NCBI RefSeq assembly: GCF_002995805.1
Contig: NZ_PVXL01000055.1
Span: 1 to 64,000 of the forward strand
Direction of reading: 5' to 3'
Length of the DNA: 64,000 bases
From: Neomoorella stamsii
GTDB taxonomy: Bacteria; Bacillota; DSM-521; Neomoorellales; Neomoorellaceae
A program made the translations under genes and the position numbers. Shown in pieces: positions 8,430 to 16,318 of the stretch. Below the pieces are notes generated by a model that saw only the letters and a program-made list of their open reading frames with translations, searched no databases and was not told the origin of the DNA. Numbering within the stretch: position 1 is the first letter of the stretch; each line of letters opens with the position of its first letter.

Positions 8430-8867
8430 TCATTTTTCTTGCCTGTGTGTTTCGACTTTCTTAACCGGCAGAAGCTGCAAGGTGGCCATCTGGTTACGTA
8501 GGCGAATGTTTTCCTTGAATTCAATCAGGATCGACAGGATTTCATGGAGGAAGGGACTGCCAAAGGTAGACATCAGGCCCACGGCAACCATATTAATCAA
8601 TGAATAAAGGCCAGGATAAGCAGCCTTCAGGCCGGCAAAGGCATTCAGTCCCATCAGGGCAAAGACATCAATCGAGGCCATACCGGCCAGGAGGGCGGCG
8701 ATAACGGCGTTAAATAAAATCACCCATAGCTCCCGCTGTTTTTCCTCCCGGGGATCATCCCTTGGTTCCCCCAGCCAGGGCCAGCGGGCCTTGAGCTGGT
8801 CAGTAATGCCTTTGGCCGCCGCAAAGACCGCTCCGATAACGGTAAAGAAGCGACTGAGATCTTCCAA
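8430..8867 (-). CDS. Small membrane protein of unknown function
   Basis: 145 aa, TTG start preceded by a G-rich Shine-Dalgarno (GGGGGGGAT). Two hydrophobic stretches (about residues 48-70 and 86-108) separated by a short loop, with charged ends. The N-terminus could be amphipathic. The two-helix plan recalls holin-like or small structural membrane proteins, but no family is recognised. It faces the cbi operon convergently and stands alone. Confidence 0.6.
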   Translation of the reverse strand: MEDLSRFFTVIGAVFAAAKGITDQLKARWPWLGEPRDDPREEKQRELWVILFNAVIAALLAGMASIDVFALMGLNAFAGLKAAYPGLYSLINMVAVGLMSTFGSPFLHEILSILIEFKENIRLRNQMATLQLLPVKKVETHRQEK

Positions 8868-9183
8868 CTGTATCCCCCCCCTTCAGCACGGCCGTTCCAT
8901 ACATATCCTATGCTTGGTGTTGGTCGGATGCTAAAAGGGGATGAGTTTATTTTAAAAATAACCAGCGATTGCCATTTTTAGCCTCTGCTGATGCTCCTTA
9001 CAACACGAGCATCCACCCCGTTGAAAAGTGAATTTATTATCACGGCTATAAAAACGGTTAAACTGGTCCGGTTAAATTTGACTTAAATAACTAACCCGGA
9101 TCATCTCCACACCATCTCCGCTCCATCTCCGTTTTTAGAACTATAGTTAAATAAAGTGTAATTTAATTGAGGGGGAGGGAGTT
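8868..9183. other. Intergenic region, no gene seen
   Basis: AT-rich spacer between the divergent membrane-protein gene and plsY. It contains three closely spaced CATCTCC units (about 9102-9130) and no convincing structured RNA. Promoters for both flanking genes must lie here but were not placed with confidence. Confidence 0.4.
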
Positions 9184-9753
9184 TTGTTGCTCTGGTCGCT
9201 GGCTCTGGCAGGCACCTTGCTGGCCTACCTGGCCGGTTCCCTGGCCGGGGGGCATATTGCCGGCCGCCTCTGGCACCGGGTGGATGTGCGCCGGGTGGGC
9301 AGCGGTAATGCCGGTACCATGAACGTCCTCCGCAATCTGGGGGTGATGGCAGGTATTGCCACCTTCCTCTGGGATACGGCGAAAGGTTACCTGCTTGCGA
9401 CCCTGGGATGGAAGTGGGGTGGAATAGAGCTGGCCGTCGCCATGGCCCTGGCAGCCGTGGCCGGGCATAACTGGCCCCTCTACTGGCAATTTAAAGGCGG
9501 GAAGGGCCTGGCCACCAGCCTGGGTGCAGCCCTGGCCATTTATGCGCCGGTAGTCCCGCCGGCGGCCATTGCCCTTGGCCTGCTGGTATTCCTCTCCCGC
9601 AACAGCGACCTGGCAACCATGGTCATATTCAGCTACCTGCCATTTTATTTCTGGTGGCGCCTGGGACCCGGCTGGTATTTTGTCTTCGGCCTGGGCCTGG
9701 CGGTGATTATGCTCCTACGGCATGGACCCCTGGTAATTGGTAAGCTTGATTAA
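9184..9753 (+). CDS. plsY: Acyl-phosphate:glycerol-3-phosphate acyltransferase
   Basis: 189 aa, five to six membrane helices. Family motifs: GSGNAGTMNVLRNLG (about 38; the usual motif is GSGNxGaTNxxR), then GHNWPLYWQFKGGKGLAT (about 98) for phosphate binding. It transfers the acyl group from acyl-phosphate to glycerol-3-phosphate, the first step of membrane phospholipid synthesis in most Firmicutes. TTG start behind GGGGGAGGGAG. Single gene. Confidence 0.92.
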   Translation: MLLWSLALAGTLLAYLAGSLAGGHIAGRLWHRVDVRRVGSGNAGTMNVLRNLGVMAGIATFLWDTAKGYLLATLGWKWGGIELAVAMALAAVAGHNWPLYWQFKGGKGLATSLGAALAIYAPVVPPAAIALGLLVFLSRNSDLATMVIFSYLPFYFWWRLGPGWYFVFGLGLAVIMLLRHGPLVIGKLD

Positions 9754-9777
9754 CTGCACCCAACTTCTTGCCCCCTT

Positions 9778-9805
9778 GCCTGGAGGCTGCTACTTCCAGG
9801 CTTTA
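9778..9805. terminator. Hairpin between convergent plsY and acylphosphatase genes
   Basis: GCCTGGA (9778-9784) pairs with TCCAGGC (9795-9801), followed by TTT. It sits between two converging genes and could terminate plsY; the T-run is short. Confidence 0.45.
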
Positions 9806-9837
9806 CTGAAATAGGGGTCCAATCACTATGGCTCAAT

Positions 9838-10119
9838 TCAAATGGAACTTCTAATTCTAAAGGTTGTTTCGCCCTTTGGCTCTTCATACTGGATCCTCAC
9901 TTCCTGGACTTCGGCCAGGGCGGGCCCCCGCCGGCAATGGTCCAGGAACTCTTTCACCCTTTCAGTCGGTCCTTCAACTACCCCTTCAACGCTGCCGTTA
10001 TAGCGGTTCCGCACCCATCCGTTTAACTGCAGAGCCGCCGCCTGCCGCAGGACAAAATAACGAAAACCCACTCCCTGGACCAGTCCCTTCACCCAGAAGT
10101 GCGCCCGCACAATGGACAA
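9838..10119 (-). CDS. acyP: Acylphosphatase
   Basis: 93 aa. Hydrolyses acyl phosphates. The catalytic pattern VKGLVQGVGFRYFV (the arginine binds phosphate) and the later GWVRNRYNGSVEGVVEG with the conserved asparagine are both present; length is normal. I use the TTG at 10119 because an AGGGAGG Shine-Dalgarno lies about nine bases upstream. Extending to 10227 would add a hydrophobic leader not seen in the family. Converges on plsY; both act on acyl-phosphate chemistry, though this may be chance. Confidence 0.88.
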   Translation of the reverse strand: MSIVRAHFWVKGLVQGVGFRYFVLRQAAALQLNGWVRNRYNGSVEGVVEGPTERVKEFLDHCRRGPALAEVQEVRIQYEEPKGETTFRIRSSI

Positions 10120-10251
10120 AGGAAAGCCCTCCCTGGCAAAAATCTTAGTAAAAATATAGCATAAACCCAGGGAAAGGACAACTGATAGTTGGGCAGGAAG
10201 AGCCCCCAGGTAGATGTGCGGCGGCAAAATGGCTAAAAGTTTAGGATATTT

Positions 10252-11460
10252 TTATGGGGTGTCAATAAAAACCATTTCAGGTTGGGCAAGGACCTTTAAA
10301 TCCTCCAGGGGGTTACCCCGAACGGCAATCAGGCAGGGCCGGTAGCCGGGTTTTACCTGCCCCAGTTCCCCGTCCAGCCCCAGGGCGGCTGCAGCTGTAA
10401 CCGTAGCCGCCCGGAGGACAGCCGCCGCCGGGACGCCGGCCCGGTGCCAGTACAGCAGTTCGTCCAGATAAGATTCCCCGTGGTAGACACCGGGGGCACC
10501 GGCATCGGTGCCTACTACCAGCTTCACCCCCAGACGGTAGGCCCGGGCAATCATCTGCTGCTGGGATTCCTGGGTCCGCTGAATAATTTCCTTTTCCCTT
10601 TCCGGGTAGAACTGTTTCACGGTGGCTGAAAGCCGGTTGGCTATAGCGGCGACAGTCGGTACCCAGTATGTACCCCTGGCAGCCATGGTTTCCAGCTGGG
10701 CCGTGGTGAGAAAATAGCCGTGTTCAATACTATCCACCCCGGCGGCCATGGCCAGGTTCACGCCAGCGGCCGAGTTGACATGAGCCATCACCGGCCGCCC
10801 GGACGCATGGGCCGCCTTTACGGCGGTAGCCAGTTCGGCAGCGTCAAATTCCAGGCTTCCCACCTCGCCGTAGCGGTGGAAAGTAACTAAGCCGGAAACC
10901 ACTATTTTAACCTGATCTACGCCCCGGTTTACCAGGCCGGCAATCAACTCCCTGATGGAAGCCGGGTCGGTGGTGCCGGGACCAAGAAAAGAACCGTATT
11001 TTCCTTTTTTCGTTACGGCCATCCCGGTGGCCACCACCTGGGGACCCGGGTATTTGCCAGTCCGGACCCATTCCCGCGCCTGGAGGTTGAGACCCTCCCG
11101 GTCGCCGCCGTCTCTTATAGCTACCAGGCCATACTCCAGGGATGCCCGCAGGGCCCGGGCCAGGGCCGCTTCCCTGGCCGGCTGGTCCTGCCAGCGGGCC
11201 AGGGAGGCCTGAAAATCGATGCCGTCCAGGGCCAGGTGGACGTGAGCGTCGATTAAGCCGGGTAAGACCGTCAATCCAGCAAGGTTGATCTGCCGGGCAT
11301 TTTTTTCTGTAACGGCCGTTTCCTGTGGCCGTACAGCGGCGATGCGGCCCTGGCGGATGCTGATAACTACTTGCTGCCGGCAATCCTCGCCCCGGCCGTC
11401 CCACAGGCTGCCGGCCAGGAGGTCCAGGTTTGTCTCCGGGTTAATATAGACGAGCTTCAT
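10252..11460 (-). CDS. Imidazolonepropionase-like amidohydrolase
   Basis: 402 aa metal-dependent amidohydrolase. Motifs: GLIDAHVHLAL near residue 62 (HxH metal site), VKIVVSGL near 190 (lysine likely bridging), HVNSAAGVNLAMAAGVDSIEHGYF (about 225-250, further metal histidines), and VVGTDAGAPG near 320 (active-site Asp). This is the broad Xaa-Pro-dipeptidase/imidazolonepropionase-like clade; the substrate cannot be told. ATG at 11460 behind GGGGGTGT. Stands alone on the minus strand. Confidence 0.8.
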   Translation of the reverse strand: MKLVYINPETNLDLLAGSLWDGRGEDCRQQVVISIRQGRIAAVRPQETAVTEKNARQINLAGLTVLPGLIDAHVHLALDGIDFQASLARWQDQPAREAALARALRASLEYGLVAIRDGGDREGLNLQAREWVRTGKYPGPQVVATGMAVTKKGKYGSFLGPGTTDPASIRELIAGLVNRGVDQVKIVVSGLVTFHRYGEVGSLEFDAAELATAVKAAHASGRPVMAHVNSAAGVNLAMAAGVDSIEHGYFLTTAQLETMAARGTYWVPTVAAIANRLSATVKQFYPEREKEIIQRTQESQQQMIARAYRLGVKLVVGTDAGAPGVYHGESYLDELLYWHRAGVPAAAVLRAATVTAAAALGLDGELGQVKPGYRPCLIAVRGNPLEDLKVLAQPEMVFIDTP

Positions 11461-11807
11461 AGCTACACCCCCAAACAATAACTATCCTACACCTTTAAAG
11501 GGGCGGGAGGCAAGGCAGTCCCGGAGAATCCGGAGTAGGCAGGTTGCTTCCAGGGTCTTAATAAAAATGCACTGCGCCAGAGCCGGCGCTTACCTGCTGG
11601 CAGGATTCCCGGTTTCAACGGCGAATAAATCTTCGTTATAGAAAATTCCCGGGTTTTCCTGGAGCTCAAGACCCGCATCCTGGAGCAGATCCAGGAAGAG
11701 AGCCTGAAGGCGGCCGCCATGATGCCGGCCGGTTGCGGTTAAGAAGTCCCGTTCTGGGAGTTACCCTCGTGCGCCTCCCAGGCGGCTAGCCTAGAAATAA
11801 AGGATAG
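11461..11807. other. Decayed intergenic stretch with an unrecognised coding remnant
   Basis: About 350 bases without an intact gene. An open stretch on the plus strand at 11629-11742 reads as a plausible protein end (FLELKTRILEQIQEE, then AAAMMPAGCG and a stop) but has no start or Shine-Dalgarno. It may be the tail of a broken gene related to the methyltransferase remnant that follows. No repeat boundaries are visible. Confidence 0.35.
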
Positions 11808-12490
11808 ATGTCAGCCATGGCTAACAGGCGCCTGCCCCCGCATAGTTCTGCCCGGCTGGTCTGGGAGACAAAACCGGCGGGGGAACCACGGGCGGGTGAA
11901 TTTATTTTCCGGGCGCAAGAGCTGGTCATCCCCCAAGCAGGCCACAACGACATGCCTCAACAAGAAATCGCCGCGGGAAATCCAGATCTCAACCGTCTTA
12001 TTTACGGTGACAACCTCCAAGCCATACTCGCCCTCCTGGCCGAAGGGTATGAAGGTAAAATTAACTTTGATATATATCGATCCGCCTTTTTTCAGCCAGG
12101 CCAATTACAGTTACCGGGTTCCCATTACCGGCTCCCGGTCAGGAAGTCCCGGTAATCGAACGCCCGGCCTACCAGGATACCTGGGCCGGGGGCATGGAGG
12201 CCTAACTGGATATGCTCTACCCCCGCCTCCAGCTCATGAAAAAGCTGCTGGCGCCGGACGGCAGCATCTATGTCCAGGGAAAAGACCGGCTTTGCCACCC
12301 AGAAAAATAAAAGCCTCCTGCGGCGCATCATCAAAGCTTCCTCCAACCTCGGAGACCTGGTGGCTGATTTCTTTTGTGGTTCCGGCACTACCCTAGTAGT
12401 GGCCGCAGAACTGGGAAGGCGCTGGCTGGGATGTGAAATGGGTAGGTCTGGACTGCAGGCGGCCCGAATACGCCTGGTGGCGGCAAGGGC
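11808..12490 (+). pseudogene. Broken site-specific adenine DNA methyltransferase
   Basis: Pieces of one methyltransferase lie in successive frames. The first frame gives LIYGDNLQAILALLAEGYEGK. A shifted frame supplies LIYIDPPFFSQANYSYRVP, the DPPY-type catalytic motif IV. Around 12180-12270 a segment reads WAGGMEA, stop (TAA at 12203), LDMLYPRLQLMKKLLAPDGS, typical of the family. A final frame gives LVADFFCGSGTTLVVAAELGRRWLGCE (SAM-binding motif I). At least two frameshifts, one nonsense codon and internal loss of sequence are needed, so it cannot make the enzyme. It is a beta-class N6-adenine or N4-cytosine methylase remnant with no restriction partner in sight. Confidence 0.85.
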
Positions 12491-12707
12491 TGGGCCCTTT
12501 ATCATTGAGGTGGTGCAGCCGGCAGGCCTGCCCGGCGACAATTATTCCGCTTATTCGCCCGACCTTCCCGGCTGCGTTGCGACCGGCAATACGCCGCAAG
12601 AGGCCAGGCAGAACATGGCAGAAGCCATAAAGATGCACCTCCAGGGACTAAAAGAGGTAGCCTGCCAATTCCCAGCCCCACAGCCAGGGCCGATTACGTC
12701 AGCGTAA
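12491..12707 (+). pseudogene. HicB-like antitoxin remnant joined in frame to the methyltransferase remnant
   Basis: The reading frame that carries the methylase FFCGSGTT motif runs without a stop into a HicB-type domain: DNYSAYSPDLPGCVATGNTPQEA, then MAEAIKMHLQGLKE. HicB proteins are antitoxins of HicAB RNase toxin systems with exactly this YSAYxPDLPGCxATGxT core. No HicA partner is seen on either side. The join after about AARAGPFIIEV looks like a deletion junction. The HicB part itself has no obvious lesion but has lost its own start. Confidence 0.7.
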
Positions 12708-12750
12708 ACCTGCAAGCGCTTAAACGCTCCGCTTCACCCTTTAAAAAAGT

Positions 12751-12788
12751 AAACGCCAGCGGCCCACTCCTAGAAGCCGTTGGCGTTT
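12751..12788 (-). terminator. Terminator of the tRNA-Pro/tRNA-Thr transcript
   Basis: AAACGCCAGCGGC (12751-12763) pairs with GCCGTTGGCGTTT (12776-12788). Read on the minus strand the hairpin is followed by a T-run (ACTTTTTTAAA), directly downstream of the two minus-strand tRNAs. Confidence 0.75.
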
Positions 12789-12799
12789 CTAGTTTTCCC

Positions 12800-12875
<76 letters not shown>

Positions 12876-12885
12876 ACAAAAACGC

Positions 12886-12963
12886 TGGTCGGGATGACAG
12901 GATTTGAACCTGCGACCCCCTGCTCCCAAAGCAGGTGCTCTAGCCAAACTGAGCTACATCCCG
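12886..12963 (-). tRNA. tRNA-Pro (anticodon TGG)
   Basis: Minus-strand cloverleaf: acceptor CGGGATG, anticodon loop TTTGGGA, T-loop TTCAAAT, encoded CCA. 78 nt, ten bases upstream of tRNA-Thr in the same direction. Confidence 0.95.
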
Positions 12964-13007
12964 GCAGCATTCATATTTTAACATGCCTGCGTCCGGCAGG
13001 CAATACC

Positions 13008-14435
13008 TTACTGCCCGCTTGAGGGTAAATTATCGCTCCTTACCAGGGAGGCCAGGGCACCAGCAGCAGCCAGGCAAGTACCAACCAGGAAGGCGGCCTT
13101 CAACCCGGCCATAAAAGCCATGGTTGTACCGGCAGGTCCCAGGACAGCCAGTTTGGCCTCCCGTTGCCAGGTAAAGACGCCGCTGCTAACGGCTATCCCC
13201 AGCACCATACCCACATTGCGGACCGTAGCCAGGACGCCGGAGCCAATACCCAGCCGGTGGCGGGGGATACTACCCATCACAGCGCTATTATTGGGGGACT
13301 GGAAGATACCGGTGCCAAAACCAAAGAGGCATAAGCGCCAGATAATATCCAGGACCTGGGAAGTAACTTTTAGACCGGCCATCAGGAAAAGGGTTATACT
13401 GACGATAGCCTGCCCCGTAAAGGCCAGCCAGCGCGTTCCCAGGCGGTCCGATAGGGCCCCGCTAACAGGGGCGATTAAAAGAGTCAACAGGGGAGAGGCC
13501 GTTAAAATTAAACCGGCCTGCCCGGGAGTGTGGTTCAATATTTGCTGCAGGTAAAAAGGGATCAAAAAAATCATGGCATACTGGGACATAAAGTTCATCA
13601 GGGCCGCAAAGTTGGCCGCAGTAAACACCTTATTATGGAACAGGGTTAAATCCAGCATGGGTTGTTCAACCCGGCGCTCCCAGCGGATAAAGGTCCAGGT
13701 ACCAACTAAAAACATCAAACCCAGCATTAAGGTGACCGGTGAAGTCCAGCCCCATTCTTCGCCATAACTGCCGGCCAGCAGGAAAGCGCTCAAAGAGAAA
13801 AAAACCAGGGCCGCACCAGTTAAATCAAACCGCTGCGGTTGCAAATCTTTCGTCGCTGGTACTACCTGCCGGCACAAGATATAACTAAGGATACCAATGG
13901 GAATATTAATGGTAAAGATGGCCTGCCACCCGGCTACCGTGACTAGCAAACCGCCCAGGGTCGGTCCCAGGGCCAGGCCGGTGGCAATAATCATACCGTT
14001 GGTACCCAGGGCGCGCCCGCGTTCGTAAGGTGGGAAAACTGAGGTTATAATGGCCGGGCCCATGGCCATAAACATCCCGGCACCAATGGCCTGGATGGCG
14101 CGAAAGGCAATCAAGATCCATATATTGGGGGCCAAGGCGCAAATTCCAGAAGCTACAGTAAAAATGGCAATTCCCATTAAAAGCACCCGGCGAAAACCGT
14201 ACATATCCCCCAGGCGACCGTAGATTAAAATTAAGCTCCCTAAAACTAAAAGATAGGCCATGGCCACCCAGCCTACCGTATTTAAATCGGCATTAAAAAC
14301 CCTGCTAATAGTTGGCAGGGCCACATTTACCACGCTGCCATCAATAGGCCCCATTATGCCGGCGGTCATGACGGCAAAAAGGATGAGCCACCGCCGGGGG
14401 TGGGGAGCGGGAAGGATATTACTTTGGGGGAGCAA
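13008..14435 (-). CDS. MFS multidrug exporter, DHA2 (EmrB/QacA) family
   Basis: 475 aa, about 14 hydrophobic segments. Motif D1-like LDGSVVNVALP is seen as IDGSVVNVALPTI (residues about 31-44), motif A as GRLGDMYGFRRVLL (about 73), and motif C as GLALGPTLGGLL (about 152), all typical of drug:H+ antiporters. TTG start with AAGGAGG eight bases upstream. A near-palindrome (14477-14492) sits in its promoter region and may bind a local repressor, but no regulator gene is adjacent. Substrate unknown. Confidence 0.88.
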   Translation of the reverse strand: MLPQSNILPAPHPRRWLILFAVMTAGIMGPIDGSVVNVALPTISRVFNADLNTVGWVAMAYLLVLGSLILIYGRLGDMYGFRRVLLMGIAIFTVASGICALAPNIWILIAFRAIQAIGAGMFMAMGPAIITSVFPPYERGRALGTNGMIIATGLALGPTLGGLLVTVAGWQAIFTINIPIGILSYILCRQVVPATKDLQPQRFDLTGAALVFFSLSAFLLAGSYGEEWGWTSPVTLMLGLMFLVGTWTFIRWERRVEQPMLDLTLFHNKVFTAANFAALMNFMSQYAMIFLIPFYLQQILNHTPGQAGLILTASPLLTLLIAPVSGALSDRLGTRWLAFTGQAIVSITLFLMAGLKVTSQVLDIIWRLCLFGFGTGIFQSPNNSAVMGSIPRHRLGIGSGVLATVRNVGMVLGIAVSSGVFTWQREAKLAVLGPAGTTMAFMAGLKAAFLVGTCLAAAGALASLVRSDNLPSSGQ

Positions 14436-14476
14436 GGCAAGAGCCTCCTTGACTGTAGATATTTATATTTTTTCAC

Positions 14477-14492
14477 ACCTGGTGTACCAAGT
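14477..14492. promoter_or_regulatory. Candidate operator, inverted repeat ACCTGGT-GT-ACCAAGT
   Basis: Seven-base arms with one mismatch around a 2-base spacer, overlapping a minus-strand TTGACT (-35-like) that would drive the MFS exporter gene. A MarR- or TetR-type site is plausible; no protein partner is identified. Confidence 0.45.
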
Positions 14493-14508
14493 CAAGGTAA
14501 TTTAAACC

Positions 14509-14538
14509 TTGACAGGAAGACCCGGGGCAGTTTATAAT
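14509..14538 (+). promoter_or_regulatory. Sigma-A promoter of the rubredoxin-like gene
   Basis: TTGACA (14509-14514), 18-base spacer, TATAAT (14533-14538). Both hexamers are consensus. Transcription starts about 30 bases before the small CDS. Confidence 0.85.
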
Positions 14539-14576
14539 CATATCAGTAACTATTATTAGAAAGGCAGGTACAGGCC

Positions 14577-14696
14577 ATGGCAGTCTGGCAATGCACCCAG
14601 TGCGGTTATGAAAAAGATGCCCGTTGCAAACCCCGCAAGTGCCCTGAATGTGGCGCCAAAGATTCCTTTACCAAAAAAGATGCTTCTACCCCTTAA
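14577..14696 (+). CDS. RCKP-type rubredoxin-like protein
   Basis: 39 aa. Two CxxC pairs, WQCTQCGYE and KCPECGAK, form a rubredoxin-like iron (or zinc) knuckle; the linker ARCKPRKCPEC carries the RCKP signature of a small-protein family in strict anaerobes. Likely a one-electron carrier or a metal-binding protein used in oxidative-stress defence; the partner is unknown. Perfect promoter upstream and own terminator downstream: a monocistronic, probably well-expressed gene. Confidence 0.85.
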   Translation: MAVWQCTQCGYEKDARCKPRKCPECGAKDSFTKKDASTP

Positions 14697-14718
14697 GCTC
14701 CTTTAAGGAGCTTTTTTA
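14695..14718 (+). terminator. Terminator of the rubredoxin-like gene
   Basis: AAGCTCCTT / AAGGAGCTT hairpin followed by TTTTTT, beginning at the stop codon. Confidence 0.9.
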
Positions 14719-14799
14719 TTAAACCCGAAACATAACCCGGCCGGAATATGGTATAATAATCCAGGAAAGTTATTCGAAACAGGGAGGTAGTCAAGGATT

Positions 14800-15108
14800 A
14801 TGCTGGATCTCATGCGCAAAGTTTTCCTCGCCGGCCTGGGAGCCATGTTCCTGACCAAGGAAAAAGCAGAAGAAGTAGCCGAAGAGCTGGTCCACCAGGG
14901 GGAACTCCGCCGGGAAGAAGTAAAAAATTTTGTTGAGCAACTTTTAAACAAAGGTAAAGAACAGCAAGCCCTTCTCCAGGAAACCGTTAGTAGGGAAATT
15001 AATCGCTTACGCAATGAATGGGGCCTGGTAACTAAGGCCGAAATGGCAGCCCTGGAAAAAAGGGTGGCTGAATTAGAAGCGAAACTAGCCAGTAAGGGAG
15101 AACAGTAA
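14800..15108 (+). CDS. Phasin-like (PhaP/PhaF-type) coiled-coil protein
   Basis: 102 aa. The hydrophobic start MLDLMRKVFLAGLGAMFLTKEKAEE, then a long Lys/Glu-rich helix with heptad character, and a C-terminal ALEKRVAELEAKLA coiled coil are typical of polyhydroxyalkanoate granule-associated family proteins. No PHA synthase is present in the window, and in Firmicutes such proteins are often of unknown role. A TATAAT (14752-14757) lies just upstream; ATG behind GGGAGG. Confidence 0.75.
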   Translation: MLDLMRKVFLAGLGAMFLTKEKAEEVAEELVHQGELRREEVKNFVEQLLNKGKEQQALLQETVSREINRLRNEWGLVTKAEMAALEKRVAELEAKLASKGEQ

Positions 15109-15166
15109 AATTAGATAATAAGCTTATTAAGCAAAGTTATTGTATTAAACTATTGACACAAATAAG

Positions 15167-15212
15167 GCCTGCCGTTAAGATAATACTCAATATGTAACGG
15201 CAGGCTTTCTTT
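15167..15212 (+). terminator. Terminator after the phasin-like gene
   Basis: GCCTGCCGTTA (15167-15177) pairs perfectly with TAACGGCAGGC (15195-15205), followed by TTTCTTTT. A TTGACA (about 15153) just before it is probably coincidental. Confidence 0.85.
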
Positions 15213-15476
15213 TGTGAGCGCTTTCTTAATTAACAAAAATTATTCCATTTTTGTATCAAATGGTTTATAATATTGGCTGACTGGATGAAATAGAGGGTTG
15301 AAAGGTGCAGGAGCAATAAAATTAAATTGAATGATTTGTTGCCCGGGATGAGAAGAGAGCAAAAATTAACAAGCAGTTCAGGGAAAGGGTAGCAGGAAAA
15401 ACGGACTTTGTGTAGAAGTTCACTAATATAACCGGAAAAATGTATGTCCATTTTTTTGAACAAAGGAGGTGTTCGA
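15213..15476 (+). promoter_or_regulatory. Long leader before the acs cluster
   Basis: About 260 bases without a gene. A TATAAT lies at 15266-15271 with only a weak -35 (TTCCAT) 17 bases upstream; if real it gives an untranslated leader of roughly 200 bases before cooC. No known riboswitch motif was recognised in it. Promoter assignment is tentative. Confidence 0.35.
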
Positions 15477-16223
15477 GTGAAGCTGGCCATTTCCGGGAAA
15501 GGTGGCGTCGGCAAAACCACCATTGCTGCCGGTTTAATTAAATGTTTTGCCCGGCATGGTTACCAGGTATATGCCGTCGATGCTGATCCCGATACCAGCC
15601 TGGGGATGGTCCTGGGGCTCCCTGAGGAAAGGCTGGGTACCCTTAAACCCATTGTGGATATGCGACAGTTAATTGCCGAACGCACAGGCGGTAGCGGCGC
15701 CTTCTTTTCTTTAAACCCAGGAGTAGATAGCCTGCTGCAAGATTATACCATAAGGAACGGGAATATCCTTTTTTTGAAAATGGGGGCCATCAAACCCGGG
15801 GGATCTACCTGCTATTGCCGGGAAAATGCCGTCTTGAATGCCATGGTCAATTCCCTCATCCTGAAACGCCAGGAAATGGTGGTCCTGGATATGGGTGCAG
15901 GCATTGAGCACCTGACCCGGGGTACGGCCCGCGGGGTAGATCTCATGTTGATTGTTACCGAACCCACCCTGGTCAGTGTCCAGACTGCCCGTGTCGTCCA
16001 AAAACTAGCCGCAGAACTTGGTATTGAGCAAATAAAATTTGTGGGCAATAAATTGCGTCAATCCAAGGATGAAGAATTTATCCTCAACCACCTGCCGCCA
16101 GGCGATGTCATTGGCCTGATTCCCTTCCAAACAGAAATCTTAGACCAGGCTGCCGGTTTTACCCGTGAGCAGTCTTTTACCGCAGCAGGTATTGCCGAGC
16201 TGGCTACCAGGTTGCTAAGCTAA
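15477..16223 (+). CDS. cooC: CooC-type nickel-insertion ATPase for CO dehydrogenase
   Basis: 248 aa MinD-like ATPase. The deviant Walker A GKGGVGKTT (residues about 7-15), DADPDTSLG and VLDMGAGIEHLTRG are diagnostic. The CxC pair (Cys112-Tyr-Cys114 in STCYCRENAV) is the site where CooC dimers bind nickel. It matures the nickel cluster of CODH. I use the GTG at 15477 with AAAGGAGG seven bases upstream; extending to an ATG at 15444 would put that Shine-Dalgarno inside the gene. First gene of the cluster, upstream of acsA; a second paralogue (acsF) lies at 23887. Confidence 0.93.
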   Translation: MKLAISGKGGVGKTTIAAGLIKCFARHGYQVYAVDADPDTSLGMVLGLPEERLGTLKPIVDMRQLIAERTGGSGAFFSLNPGVDSLLQDYTIRNGNILFLKMGAIKPGGSTCYCRENAVLNAMVNSLILKRQEMVVLDMGAGIEHLTRGTARGVDLMLIVTEPTLVSVQTARVVQKLAAELGIEQIKFVGNKLRQSKDEEFILNHLPPGDVIGLIPFQTEILDQAAGFTREQSFTAAGIAELATRLLS

Positions 16224-16318
16224 CTGGATGTTGCCTGGGCATATGCAGGAGAACCGGAGTTCTCCGTAGAGATAGCCATTGTATTAAAAGGAGTAAAAAG
16301 ACCAAGGAGGTAAGTAAT

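Noticed and set aside
9102..9130. Three CATCTCC units as a CRISPR or iteron array
   Set aside because: Units are only 7 bases, irregularly spaced and few; no cas or rep genes nearby. No CRISPR array was seen in the window.
10120..10227. N-terminal extension of the acylphosphatase
   Set aside because: The extra 36 residues are not a family feature and a strong Shine-Dalgarno sits just before the inner TTG.
11487..11720. 77-codon minus-strand frame between the amidohydrolase and the methylase remnant
   Set aside because: No ribosome-binding site, Arg/Ser/Leu-rich random-looking peptide; the plus strand carries a better coding remnant.
15153..15180. Promoter TTGACA/TAAGAT overlapping the terminator after the phasin-like gene
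   Set aside because: The -10 lies inside a perfect terminator stem, so productive transcription from it is unlikely; probably chance in AT-rich DNA.
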